Counted from the first letter of the stretch, positions 1-5,702 are shown. The stretch: DNA of 6,169 bases from Zongyangia gallinarum (GCA_904419315.1 CAJFQY010000054.1:1-6169); one strand, 5' to 3'. Translations and numbers: made by a program. The notes: generated by a model from the letters alone, not told the origin.

Positions 1-32
1 ACCCCCATGCTGTGGATGGGACCGATCTTCAT
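1..32 (-). CDS. 5' end of an unidentified gene, cut by the left edge
   Basis: Reading leftwards, an ATG at 32 opens a frame whose visible start is MKIGPIHSMG, cut by the window edge after 10 codons. It is preceded by a purine-rich GGTGGAG, and slightly further up by AAAGGA, as ribosome binding site. A second in-frame ATG four codons upstream (44) would have AAAGG directly against it with no spacer, so 32 is the better start. The gene follows the ribokinase-type gene on the same strand but is separated from it by a strong terminator and has its own promoter candidate at 75-103. Too little protein is visible to name a family. Being next to a sugar kinase and a LacI regulator makes a sugar-related role possible, but that is only inference. 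Confidence 0.55.
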   Translation of the reverse strand, partial: MKIGPIHSMG

Positions 33-74
33 TGTCTCCACCATCCTTTCAAGGTTTGTTTGCAAATTAGTATT

Positions 75-103
75 ATCATACAACAAAAAGGACGTGTTGT
101 AAA
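75..103 (-). promoter_or_regulatory. Promoter candidate overlapping the upstream terminator
   Basis: On the minus strand TTTACA (103-98) is followed after exactly 17 bases by TATGAT (80-75), five of six matches to consensus in each box. Transcription would begin near 68, giving a leader of about 36 nt before the ATG at 32. The -35 box is formed by the loop and flanking stem bases of the terminator at 85-116. The gene ending at 130 is therefore terminated by the same DNA that starts transcription of the next gene. The match is by eye only; the element is plausible but unproven. Confidence 0.5.
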
Positions 104-116
104 ACACGTCCTTTTT
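85..116 (-). terminator. Intrinsic terminator of the lacI-ribokinase operon
   Basis: This is a perfect 14-bp inverted repeat (AAAAAGGACGTGTT and its complement) around a 4-nt loop. On the minus strand the stem ends in five T followed by GTTG. It begins 14 bp past the stop codon of the kinase gene. The A and T runs at both ends make it symmetrical enough to work in either direction, but no plus-strand gene ends here. Confidence 0.9.
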
Positions 117-129
117 ATATCAGATGGGG

Positions 130-1029
130 TTAAAACTCTACTTTTTTCAGCTTGGCATTCTTTACCTGCTCCATGGTGGGGATAGAAGGGGCAGCGCCCT
201 TTTGGGAGACCGCCAGGGAGGAGGCGACAGAAGCATACTCCAAAGCCTTGGGGACGTCCTCTCCCTGCATCAGGGTGGAGAGGAAAAATCCGGTAAAGGT
301 GTCGCCGGCAGCGGTGGTATCCACCACCGGGACGTCATAGATGCCATGGGTATAGGTATTGGTGCCATCATAGTACATGACGCCCTGCTTGCCTAAGGTC
401 AGCACCACCACGCAGCCAGGATAGATTTGACGCATTTTCTGAGCGATCTTTTCCGGATCGGTTTCCTGGGTGAGTTCATTACCCTCAATCTCATTAAGGA
501 TAAAATAAGTAATCGAAGTAAGATCCATTTTGACAAGCTCATCGCTGATGGGGGAGGGGTTAATGGCAAGGATCATGCCCTTTTCAGCGGCTTTTTTGAT
601 AATGTAGTCAATATTGTTGATCTCATTTTGCAGCAGGAGCATGTCGCCCTTCTCAAAATGCGCCAAAACGTCATCGATGTAATCGGTGGTGATCTCTTGA
701 TTGGCACCACCATAGAGGAGGATACAGTTCTGGCCTTTCTTGTCCACCTGGATAATAGCATGACCTGTATGGCCTTGGGTCATGGCAACCAGAGAGGCGT
801 CTACGCCGTATTCGCCAAGGATGTCGATGAGCATCTGCCCATCAGCCCCCACCTTGCCGGCATGATAGACAGGAGCTCCTGCCTTGGCTAAAGCTACCGA
901 TTGGTTAAGACCTTTGCCGCCGCAGAAAGTCTCCATTTTTAAGGAGGCAGTAGTCTCACCAGGACGGACAAAATGATCCATGGAATAGACATTGTCAATA
1001 TTGAGGGAACCGAAATTGAGAATTTTCAT
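130..1029 (-). CDS. rbsK: PfkB-family carbohydrate kinase, ribokinase-like
   Basis: This cytoplasmic ATP-dependent sugar kinase has 299 residues, close to the 300-310 usual for ribokinase. Ribokinase phosphorylates D-ribose at O5 so that it can enter the pentose phosphate pathway. Visible hallmarks are the N-terminal strand with FGSLNIDNV (residues 6-14), the substrate-binding GGKGLNQ (37-43), the acidic NEIE motif (179-182) typical of PfkB proteins, TLGKQGV (211-217), and the anion-hole/catalytic signature DTTAAGDTF (237-245) with Asp243 as likely catalytic base. This form of the signature is usual in ribokinases. KKGQ and the C-terminal QKGAAPSIP also match that subfamily. An AAAGGAG site lies 9 nt before the ATG. 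The gene follows the LacI-type regulator by 32 bp with no terminator between, so they form one operon. Family assignment is secure. The substrate is less so: no ribose transporter or RbsD is visible, and related PfkB kinases use deoxyribose, nucleosides or other furanoses. Confidence 0.85.
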   Translation of the reverse strand: MKILNFGSLNIDNVYSMDHFVRPGETTASLKMETFCGGKGLNQSVALAKAGAPVYHAGKVGADGQMLIDILGEYGVDASLVAMTQGHTGHAIIQVDKKGQNCILLYGGANQEITTDYIDDVLAHFEKGDMLLLQNEINNIDYIIKKAAEKGMILAINPSPISDELVKMDLTSITYFILNEIEGNELTQETDPEKIAQKMRQIYPGCVVVLTLGKQGVMYYDGTNTYTHGIYDVPVVDTTAAGDTFTGFFLSTLMQGEDVPKALEYASVASSLAVSQKGAAPSIPTMEQVKNAKLKKVEF

Positions 1030-1061
1030 GGCTGAAGAACTCCTTTGTGATGTGATTTTTC

Positions 1062-2096
1062 CTAAGCATTTCTGTTTTGAACGCTCTCCCGGATGATAAA
1101 ATCATGGCGGAGAACAAAACAGTTATTTGCGGGAGTAAAGATGGCATCCCGGTCGGTGACAAGAGAAAAGGCCAATGCCCCCATCTGCTCCCTGGGCTGG
1201 TTGACAGTGGTGAGGGAGGGAACGGTGAAGCGGCTGATATCGATGTTGTCAAACCCGATCATGGAGATGTCATCCGGGATTTTGAGGCCGTGCTCAGATA
1301 ATGCGCGCTTCATACCAATGGCCAGGTAATCAGAAGAAGCCATTACCCCAGTAGGCCGATCCTGGGCCAGAATCGAATTCATGGCATAGTAGCCTGATTC
1401 CAGTTTTCCCAAAAGGACATCGTTGGCAATAACAATTTTGTTTTCCTGATAAAGGCCATGCTTTTTCATCGCATCAATGACCCCGTCCATCCGCCTGACC
1501 ACCGGCGTGGACATGACCTTCTGGGTGATATAATAGATATTATCACAACCATGATGGATCAAACATTCCATAGCGTCAAAGGCAGCCCGGTAATTGTCGA
1601 TAACAACGTGGGGGATGGTTCCGGTGGAGTCGTATTTATCAGCATAACAGACCCGGTTGTTTGGATTAGCCAGTAAATTTTGAGCTAAATCCTCATCATC
1701 ATCTCCGGTGCCGATAAACACATAACTGTTGACCTTGATACTGCGCAGATATGATATCTGCTTTTTTTCTTCTTCTAAAGAATTTTTCGTTTCTGCCACA
1801 TAGATGGGATAGCCGGCCATATTGCATTGTTCCCGAAGGCCCTTGATGATTTCCAAGTAAAATGGGTTATAGAGATCCGGAACCAAGGCACCAAGGCAGA
1901 TATAATGGGATTGACGGAGAGATACAGCGAAGTTGTTGGGAACATAGTTGAGCTTTTTGACAGCCTGTAATACTTTTTGGCGGGTTCCCTCACGCACCTT
2001 GTCGCTGTTATTGAGAACGAGGGAGACGGTGGAAGGGGCGACGCCAGCAAGTTGAGCTACTTCTTTGATGGTTGCAGGTTTGGTTTTATCATTCAT
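1062..2096 (-). CDS. LacI-family transcriptional repressor
   Basis: A 344-residue DNA-binding regulator of normal LacI/GalR length. Residues 8-30 form the helix-turn-helix (TIKEVAQLAGVAPSTVSLVLNN, quoted in part: PSTVSLVLNN is the recognition helix). It is followed by the hinge region around YVPNNFAVSLR (51-61). From residue 66 onward a periplasmic-binding-protein-like effector domain runs to the end, with LVPDLYNPFY (71-80), MASSDYLAIG (252-261) and the conserved IGFDNIDISRF (280-290) followed by PSLTTVNQP. These proteins normally dimerise, bind a palindromic operator and release it on binding a sugar or sugar phosphate. The gene has an AAAGGCGG site 10 nt before its ATG, a consensus promoter at 2155-2183, and is cotranscribed with the kinase gene downstream. 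It therefore probably controls that kinase and itself, with the kinase's sugar or product as effector. Both of those points are inference. Confidence 0.92.
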   Translation of the reverse strand: MNDKTKPATIKEVAQLAGVAPSTVSLVLNNSDKVREGTRQKVLQAVKKLNYVPNNFAVSLRQSHYICLGALVPDLYNPFYLEIIKGLREQCNMAGYPIYVAETKNSLEEEKKQISYLRSIKVNSYVFIGTGDDDEDLAQNLLANPNNRVCYADKYDSTGTIPHVVIDNYRAAFDAMECLIHHGCDNIYYITQKVMSTPVVRRMDGVIDAMKKHGLYQENKIVIANDVLLGKLESGYYAMNSILAQDRPTGVMASSDYLAIGMKRALSEHGLKIPDDISMIGFDNIDISRFTVPSLTTVNQPREQMGALAFSLVTDRDAIFTPANNCFVLRHDFIIRESVQNRNA

Positions 2097-2132
2097 GCCT
2101 TACTATCCGCCTTTCAGAATCAGGGGGAAAAT

Positions 2133-2144
2133 AAAATCGTTTTT
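2133..2144. promoter_or_regulatory. Candidate LacI-type operator at the start of the lacI-kinase transcript
   Basis: AAAATC/GTTTTT is an imperfect palindrome centred on a CG step, with five of six positions symmetrical per half. It lies just downstream of the predicted transcription start (about 2148). LacI-family operators are typically palindromes with a central CG, and autoregulation from this position is common. The A/T runs could arise by chance in such AT-rich DNA, so this is only a candidate. Confidence 0.35.
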
Positions 2145-2154
2145 CTATAATTCC

Positions 2155-2183
2155 ATCATAATATGATCTTGTAGGTTTGTCAA
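2155..2183 (-). promoter_or_regulatory. Sigma-A promoter of the lacI-kinase operon
   Basis: The -35 box TTGACA (2183-2178) is a perfect match. The -10 box TATGAT (2160-2155) matches five of six, and the spacer is exactly 17 bp. Transcription should start near 2148, about 50 nt before the ATG of the repressor gene. The -10 box is one arm of a perfect short inverted repeat, ATCATA-A-TATGAT (2155-2167), a second possible repressor site. Confidence 0.85.
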
Positions 2184-2214
2184 CAAAATGTGTACTATGA
2201 AATGATGTGAAACA

Positions 2215-2254
2215 AACAAAAAAGCGGCTGTTAATTAAAATTAACAGCCGCTTT
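2215..2254 (-). terminator. Intrinsic terminator of the HPr-like gene
   Basis: A 14-bp perfect stem (AAAGCGGCTGTTAA, 2221-2234, pairing with 2241-2254) encloses a short AT loop. On the minus strand it runs into TTTTTTGTTTGTTT, the U-rich tail of an intrinsic terminator. It begins about 35 bp past the stop codon of the HPr-like gene and insulates the lacI promoter from it. In the plus direction the tail is only three T, so minus is the working orientation. Confidence 0.88.
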
Positions 2255-2288
2255 CATCGAATCGTATTTCTATTTTACAATGGAATAG

Positions 2289-2507
2289 TTATACTCTCCA
2301 TTTCGCCAGGCTTTCGATAAATTTGCTGTTTTCTGTGACGACCTGTACAGGTTTTGAATAATCAAGGGCCATCAAACCTAAGACGGATTTTGCATCTGCA
2401 ATTTTACCGTCGGTGGTGTGGACACCCACATCATCCTCACAGTTCCAAGCCATATTCATGAAAGTCTTCAAATCCTCGGCGCTTTCTAACTTGATAAATG
2501 CTACCAT
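2289..2507 (-). CDS. Small HPr-like protein lacking the phosphorylatable histidine
   Basis: The protein has 72 residues if it starts at the ATG at 2507, which has AAAGGTAGG 8 nt upstream. A TTG two codons earlier (2513) is possible but sits too close to that site. The second half, GKIADAKSVLGLMALDYSKPVQV, resembles the HPr fold around its regulatory serine: the stretch DAKSVLGLMAL (residues 38-48 from this start) matches the DAKSIMGVMSL type of HPr, including the Ser46-equivalent (Ser41). The first half lacks the H-A-R-P motif around His15 that receives phosphate from enzyme I. True HPr is about 85-88 residues. Clostridia often carry such short HPr-like proteins with no catalytic histidine, and their role is unknown. 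It is probably not a working phosphotransferase carrier; a regulatory role is speculation. It is monocistronic, with its own promoter and terminator. Confidence 0.75.
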   Translation of the reverse strand: MVAFIKLESAEDLKTFMNMAWNCEDDVGVHTTDGKIADAKSVLGLMALDYSKPVQVVTENSKFIESLAKWRV

Positions 2508-2558
2508 TTTCAAAACCTACCTTTCTTCATTATACTCTCACTTCTTGAGTATGAGTTT

Positions 2559-2587
2559 ATTATAGCATGTATTTTCTGAATTATCAA
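2559..2587 (-). promoter_or_regulatory. Sigma-A promoter of the HPr-like gene
   Basis: The minus strand shows TTGATA (2587-2582), a 17-bp spacer and a perfect TATAAT (2564-2559) preceded by TGC, an extended -10. Transcription should start near 2552, giving a leader of about 45 nt. A 6-bp inverted repeat, ATACTC/GAGTAT (2532-2537 and 2547-2552), lies exactly at the predicted transcript start and could be an operator or a weak leader hairpin. Confidence 0.85.
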
Positions 2588-2720
2588 GATTTTTTTAGTA
2601 GAAGTGTTAAAAAATATGAGAAGTATTTTGTATATATTGCCAAATTGGGAATGGGAGATCCCTTTATTTGAGTAGGACATAAAGACATAGAGAGAAAGAT
2701 ATGCTGAATTGAGGGAAATG

Positions 2721-2729
2721 TGATATAAT
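2721..2729 (+). promoter_or_regulatory. Extended -10 promoter of the membrane protein-HAD unit
   Basis: TGATATAAT gives a perfect -10 box (2724-2729) with the TGn extension. The -35 position (2701-2706, ATGCTG) is a poor match, as is usual when an extended -10 compensates. Transcription would start near 2736, only about 20 nt before the ATG at 2757. The GAGGGGGAG ribosome binding site lies between them. Confidence 0.65.
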
Positions 2730-2756
2730 GAAGAAAAATAGCAAGAGGGGGAGCCT

Positions 2757-3092
2757 ATGGCAAATCAAACATTACATATGAAGCCCAATGTAGCAGCCGC
2801 TATCGCCTATGTTTTCGGATGGCTTTCAGGTCTGATTGTTTTCTTTTTAGAGAAAGAAAATCGATACGTGCGTTTTCATGCAATACAATCTATCCTGGTT
2901 TCGGGAATTTTTACGGTATTGTCGGTGGCGATTAATTTTGTACTGGGTTGGCTTTTTCTGGCCCGGTGGTTGCTACGGCTTCTCAGCCTTCTCTTTTTTA
3001 TCATTTGGCTAATCTGTATCGTGAGAACGGCGACCTATCGGGATATCCGCATCCCCTTTTTGGCAACGATTGCAGATGTCATTTGTGGTTAA
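2757..3092 (+). CDS. Small multi-pass membrane protein, UPF0132/DUF4870-like
   Basis: A 111-residue integral membrane protein with three predicted hydrophobic segments at about residues 12-31, 46-67 and 72-90. The first is followed by the short polar loop LEKENRYVRFHAIQS (31-45). The pattern of AYVFGWLSGLIVFFLEKEN followed by VRFHAIQS is the signature of the UPF0132/DUF4870 membrane family, which is widespread in bacteria and archaea and has no proven function. The C-terminal RIPFLATIADVICG corresponds to the family's usual LP-G-IAE ending. Length is normal for the family. A GAGGGGGAG site lies directly before the ATG. It is the first gene of a unit with the HAD hydrolase 22 bp downstream; whether they work together is unknown. 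Confidence 0.8.
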   Translation: MANQTLHMKPNVAAAIAYVFGWLSGLIVFFLEKENRYVRFHAIQSILVSGIFTVLSVAINFVLGWLFLARWLLRLLSLLFFIIWLICIVRTATYRDIRIPFLATIADVICG

Positions 3093-3114
3093 ACGATCGC
3101 ATGGGAGGAAATGA

Positions 3115-3750
3115 ATGAAAGGCGCAATTTTTGATATGGATGGTACGCTGTTGGATTCCATGGGGACGTGGGACCGTATTGTCCCGCAATATTTGATCAA
3201 CCATGGGGTAGATGACCCTGGGGACATTAATGGTGAGATTGCAGCTATGACCTTTGAAGATGGCATTCAGTATACCATAAAACGCTTTGGCCTGCCCATG
3301 ACAGCATCCCAGGTAATGCAGGGAATCAGCGACCAGATGCTTTGGGAATATACCCATACAGTGAGGATGAAGCCAGGGGTATTAGAATATCTGAAGATGC
3401 TTCGGCAAGAGGGAATCCCCATGTGTATCGCTACGGCCACCGGGCGTGCCCTGTCCCTGCCGGCTTTGCGCTGTCAGGGTATTTTGGATTTTTTTCAATT
3501 TGTCCTTACGGTGGAAGAGGTAGGCGTGGGGAAGGAGTATCCGGATATTTTTCTTCAAAGCGCCCAGCGTATGGGGCTGGCGCCCAAAGACTGCTGTGTA
3601 TTTGAGGACGCGCTCCATGGAATTCGGTCGGCTTCCAGCGCCGGATTTCAGATATGTGCTGTCAAGGATGAGGGCAGTGCCGTGGTGGATAGGGAAGAAA
3701 TCCGCCGCTTAAGCGATATTTGTATTGAAAGCTTCCGGGAACTGTTGTAA
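3115..3750 (+). CDS. HAD-superfamily phosphatase/phosphomutase, beta-phosphoglucomutase-like
   Basis: This 211-residue cytoplasmic protein has all four HAD motifs. Motif I is FDMDGTLLDS (6-15), with Asp7 as nucleophile and Asp9 as general acid/base. Motif II is IATATGR (105-111), with Thr107. Motif III is Lys140 in VGVGKEYPDIF, and motif IV is FEDALHGIRSA (163-173), with Glu164 and Asp165 binding magnesium. An alpha-helical cap lies between motifs I and II (about 16-85), the C1 type found in beta-phosphoglucomutase, phosphoglycolate phosphatase and sugar-phosphate phosphatases. The short length and FEDALHGI favour the phosphoglucomutase/small phosphatase branch. Activity on a phosphorylated sugar is likely, but the substrate cannot be read from the sequence. 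GGGAGG lies 6 nt before the ATG. It is translated from the same transcript as the membrane protein gene before it. Confidence 0.88.
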   Translation: MKGAIFDMDGTLLDSMGTWDRIVPQYLINHGVDDPGDINGEIAAMTFEDGIQYTIKRFGLPMTASQVMQGISDQMLWEYTHTVRMKPGVLEYLKMLRQEGIPMCIATATGRALSLPALRCQGILDFFQFVLTVEEVGVGKEYPDIFLQSAQRMGLAPKDCCVFEDALHGIRSASSAGFQICAVKDEGSAVVDREEIRRLSDICIESFRELL

Positions 3751-3755
3751 AAGAG

Positions 3756-3784
3756 TTGTCAAGAGAGACATTTTTATTTATAAT
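3756..3784 (+). promoter_or_regulatory. Sigma-A promoter ahead of the DUF1846 gene
   Basis: TTGTCA (3756-3761, five of six), a 17-bp spacer and a perfect TATAAT (3779-3784) begin 6 bp after the stop codon of the HAD gene. Transcription should start near 3791, leaving a leader of about 110 nt before the ATG at 3902. That leader contains the terminator-like hairpin at 3829-3855. Confidence 0.8.
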
Positions 3785-3828
3785 GGAGAAAGTAAAAAGA
3801 AAAATTGCCTACATTGGGCTTGAGAAGG

Positions 3829-3855
3829 ACAGCACCGGCTTCGTGTGCTGTTTTT
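3829..3855 (+). terminator. Terminator-like hairpin between the HAD and DUF1846 genes
   Basis: ACAGCAC (3829-3835) pairs perfectly with GTGCTGT (3845-3851) across a 9-nt loop and is followed at once by a run of T ending at 3855 (five T including the last stem base). It can end readthrough from the HAD unit. It also lies about 40 nt downstream of the predicted start from the 3756-3784 promoter, so it would act on that transcript too, either as an attenuator for the DUF1846 gene or as the end of a short RNA of about 65 nt. I find no clear competing anti-terminator helix by eye. Confidence 0.7.
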
Positions 3856-3901
3856 CCATGTGAGTTTTGGGGCCGCCAGTAAAACAGTAAGGGGTAACGG
3901 G

Positions 3902-5386
3902 ATGAAAAAAATTGGCTTTGATAATGATCAATATGTAAAAACCCAGTCAGAACACATTCTCAAACGGATTGCCAAATTTGATAATAAGCTTTACCTGGAG
4001 TTTGGTGGAAAACTTTTTGACGATTACCATGCGTCCCGGGTCCTGCCCGGCTTTGCTCCGGATAGTAAGGTCAAGATGTTGATGCAGCTGAAAGACCAGG
4101 CGGAAATTGTAATTGTAATTAATGCCGCTGATATTGAAAAGAATAAGGTGCGGGGAGACCTTGGCATTACATATGACCTGGATGTCCTCCGCCTCATTGA
4201 CGCCTTTCGTGGCATTGGCCTATTTGTAGGCAGTGTTGTCATCGCTCAGTATTCGGGCCAGGCGGCTGCGGAAACATTCAAACATCGGCTGGAAAGTCTG
4301 GGAATCAAGGTTTATCTACATTACCCCATTGCCGGCTACCCTGCAAATATACCGCTGATTGTCAGCGACGACGGTTATGGAAAGAATGAATATATTGAGA
4401 CCACCCGGCCGTTGGTGGTGGTTACGGCTCCTGGCCCGGGCAGCGGCAAGATGGCGACCTGCCTTTCTCAGCTCTACCATGAATACCGGCGGGGGATCAA
4501 AGCAGGATACGCCAAGTTTGAGACGTTTCCCATTTGGAACCTGCCTTTGAAGCATCCGGTCAATCTGGCCTACGAGGCTGCCACAGCGGATCTTAACGAC
4601 GTCAATATGATCGACCCTTTCCACCTGGAAGCTTATGGGGAAAAAGCGGTAAACTATAACCGGGATGTAGAGATATTTCCGGTACTCAACGCCATTTTTG
4701 AGAAGATCGCAGGAACAAGCCCCTATAAATCCCCCACGGATATGGGGGTTAACATGGCAGGCAACTGTATTGTCGATGATGAGGTAGTGTGCGAGGCGTC
4801 CCGGGAAGAAATTGTCCGCCGCTATTATCATGCTCTGTGTGACCAGCGCCAGGGAAGGGTGGACGCTGATACCGTTTATAAGGTGGAACTTTTGATGAAT
4901 CAGGCAGGGGTTTCCCCCGAGTCCCGCCGGGTGGCGGCAGCTGCTTTGGATCGTGCAGCAAGTACGGGCTTCCCCGCCGCCGCCATTGAGTTGCCGGATG
5001 GGCAGATCATCACAGGAAAGACATCCTCTTTACTAGGGGCTTCTGCAGCGGTGCTGCTCAATGCCCTCAAGGCTCTGGGAGGGATTAACCATGATATGCA
5101 TCTGATTTCTCCCATTATTATCGAGCCTATCCAGAACCTCAAGATTAAACACTTGGGAAATCACAATCCTAGGTTGCATACGGATGAAATTCTCATTGCT
5201 TTATCCATATGCGCCGCAACTAATCCCACGGCAGAGCTTGCGATGCGTCAACTTCCCAAGCTCCGGGGGTGTGAGGCACATTCCTCTGTTATCCTGTCTC
5301 AGGTAGATGATTCCGTCTTCCGGAAGTTGGGAATTAATTTGACCTGTGAGCCCAAATACCAGACCAAAAAACTTTACCATAAATAG
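3902..5386 (+). CDS. UPF0371/DUF1846 family protein of unknown function
   Basis: A 494-residue cytoplasmic protein that closely follows the highly conserved UPF0371 (DUF1846) family, usually about 490-505 residues. Recognisable stretches are KLYLEFGGKLFDDYHASRVL (29-48), GDLGITYDLDVLRLID (85-100), KNEYIETTRPLVVVTAPGPG (161-180), KFETFPIWNLPLKHPVNLAY (205-224) and DLNDVNMIDPFHLEAYG (230-246). The glycine-rich APGPGSGK (176-183) resembles a nucleotide-binding loop but does not fit the strict Walker A spacing. Structures exist for family members, but I know of no established reaction. The open frame extends to a GTG at 3845, but that lies inside the hairpin and its extra residues do not match the family. 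The ATG at 3902 has AAGGGG 7 nt upstream and gives the family's usual MKKIGFDN start. The gene is monocistronic, with its own promoter and terminator. Confidence 0.93.
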   Translation: MKKIGFDNDQYVKTQSEHILKRIAKFDNKLYLEFGGKLFDDYHASRVLPGFAPDSKVKMLMQLKDQAEIVIVINAADIEKNKVRGDLGITYDLDVLRLIDAFRGIGLFVGSVVIAQYSGQAAAETFKHRLESLGIKVYLHYPIAGYPANIPLIVSDDGYGKNEYIETTRPLVVVTAPGPGSGKMATCLSQLYHEYRRGIKAGYAKFETFPIWNLPLKHPVNLAYEAATADLNDVNMIDPFHLEAYGEKAVNYNRDVEIFPVLNAIFEKIAGTSPYKSPTDMGVNMAGNCIVDDEVVCEASREEIVRRYYHALCDQRQGRVDADTVYKVELLMNQAGVSPESRRVAAAALDRAASTGFPAAAIELPDGQIITGKTSSLLGASAAVLLNALKALGGINHDMHLISPIIIEPIQNLKIKHLGNHNPRLHTDEILIALSICAATNPTAELAMRQLPKLRGCEAHSSVILSQVDDSVFRKLGINLTCEPKYQTKKLYHK

Positions 5387-5389
5387 ACC

Positions 5390-5426
5390 AAAATACCATC
5401 GAACTCGGAGTTCGGTGGTATTTTTT
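5390..5426 (+). terminator. Intrinsic terminator of the DUF1846 gene
   Basis: AAAATACCATCGAAC pairs with GTTCGGTGGTATTTT with a single T-G wobble, around a short loop, and ends in six T. It starts 4 bp after the stop codon. The A-run on the other side would also let it act on minus-strand transcription, but no minus-strand gene is present there. Confidence 0.92.
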
Positions 5427-5664
5427 GATACATTTCTTTTTCTCATACAAAATGACAAGTTTTAAATTTTTATCTTTTATGTTAGTACAAGATTAGATCA
5501 AAATAGCGAAAAAAGAGATAATTTTTACGATTTATTTATGAAACTTGTTCCATAATTCTATGAGTTTATGGATTTTTCGCCAAGTACGTTATATTTTTAA
5601 CAAGATAGACCAAACTTAACAATTATTTTGGAGAGTTCAACGTGAAGTTTGGCATCCAAAAACC
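5427..5664. other. AT-rich non-coding stretch upstream of the aldolase gene
   Basis: No credible gene is seen on either strand between the DUF1846 terminator and the aldolase promoter. The stretch is much richer in A and T than its neighbours. It holds a weak inverted repeat, CCATAA/TTATGG (5550-5555 and 5566-5571), and part of the longer one at 5610-5652. It may carry activator sites or an A-tract upstream element that strengthens the aldolase promoter. Confidence 0.6.
5610..5652. repeat. Inverted repeat upstream of the aldolase promoter
   Basis: CCAAACTT (5610-5617) and AAGTTTGG (5645-5652) are perfect 8-bp inverted arms separated by 27 bp. Their centres are about 35 bp apart, between three and four helical turns. 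The right arm ends 12 bp before the -35 box of the aldolase promoter. A regulator dimer pair or a cruciform are possible uses; chance is not excluded. Confidence 0.45.
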
Positions 5665-5693
5665 TTGTAAATTTTGGGACAACCTGCTACAAT
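5665..5693 (+). promoter_or_regulatory. Promoter of the class II aldolase gene
   Basis: TTGTAA (5665-5670, four of six) and TACAAT (5688-5693, five of six) are 17 bp apart, and the -10 is extended by TGC. Transcription would begin near 5700 and give a leader of about 66 nt. Confidence 0.7.
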
Positions 5694-5702
5694 GATCATG
5701 GC

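Noticed and set aside
427..891. Open frame of 154 codons on the plus strand
   Set aside because: It is antisense to the ribokinase-type gene, which has family motifs across its length; the plus-strand frame has none.
2656..2672. GGGA...TCCC short hairpin in the divergent intergenic region
   Set aside because: The arms are only 4 bp, below what is meaningful without conservation data.
3845..3901. Upstream GTG start for the DUF1846 gene (19 extra residues)
   Set aside because: The GTG lies in the hairpin's right arm, has no ribosome binding site, and the extra residues do not fit the family, which begins MKKIGFDN as at 3902.
4316..4831. Open frame of 171 codons on the minus strand inside the DUF1846 gene
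   Set aside because: It lies wholly antisense to a strongly conserved gene, has no ribosome binding site of note, and its protein shows no recognisable family or sensible composition.
5525..5540. ACGATTTATTT resembling ACGATTTTATTT on the minus strand near the lacI start site, as a shared operator
   Set aside because: The similarity needs a one-base gap, is almost all A and T, and the part here is not palindromic.
5550..5576. CCATAA/TTATGG inverted repeat followed by a T run, resembling a terminator
   Set aside because: The stem is only 6 bp and AT-rich with a 10-nt loop, and a strong terminator already ends the upstream gene at 5390-5426.
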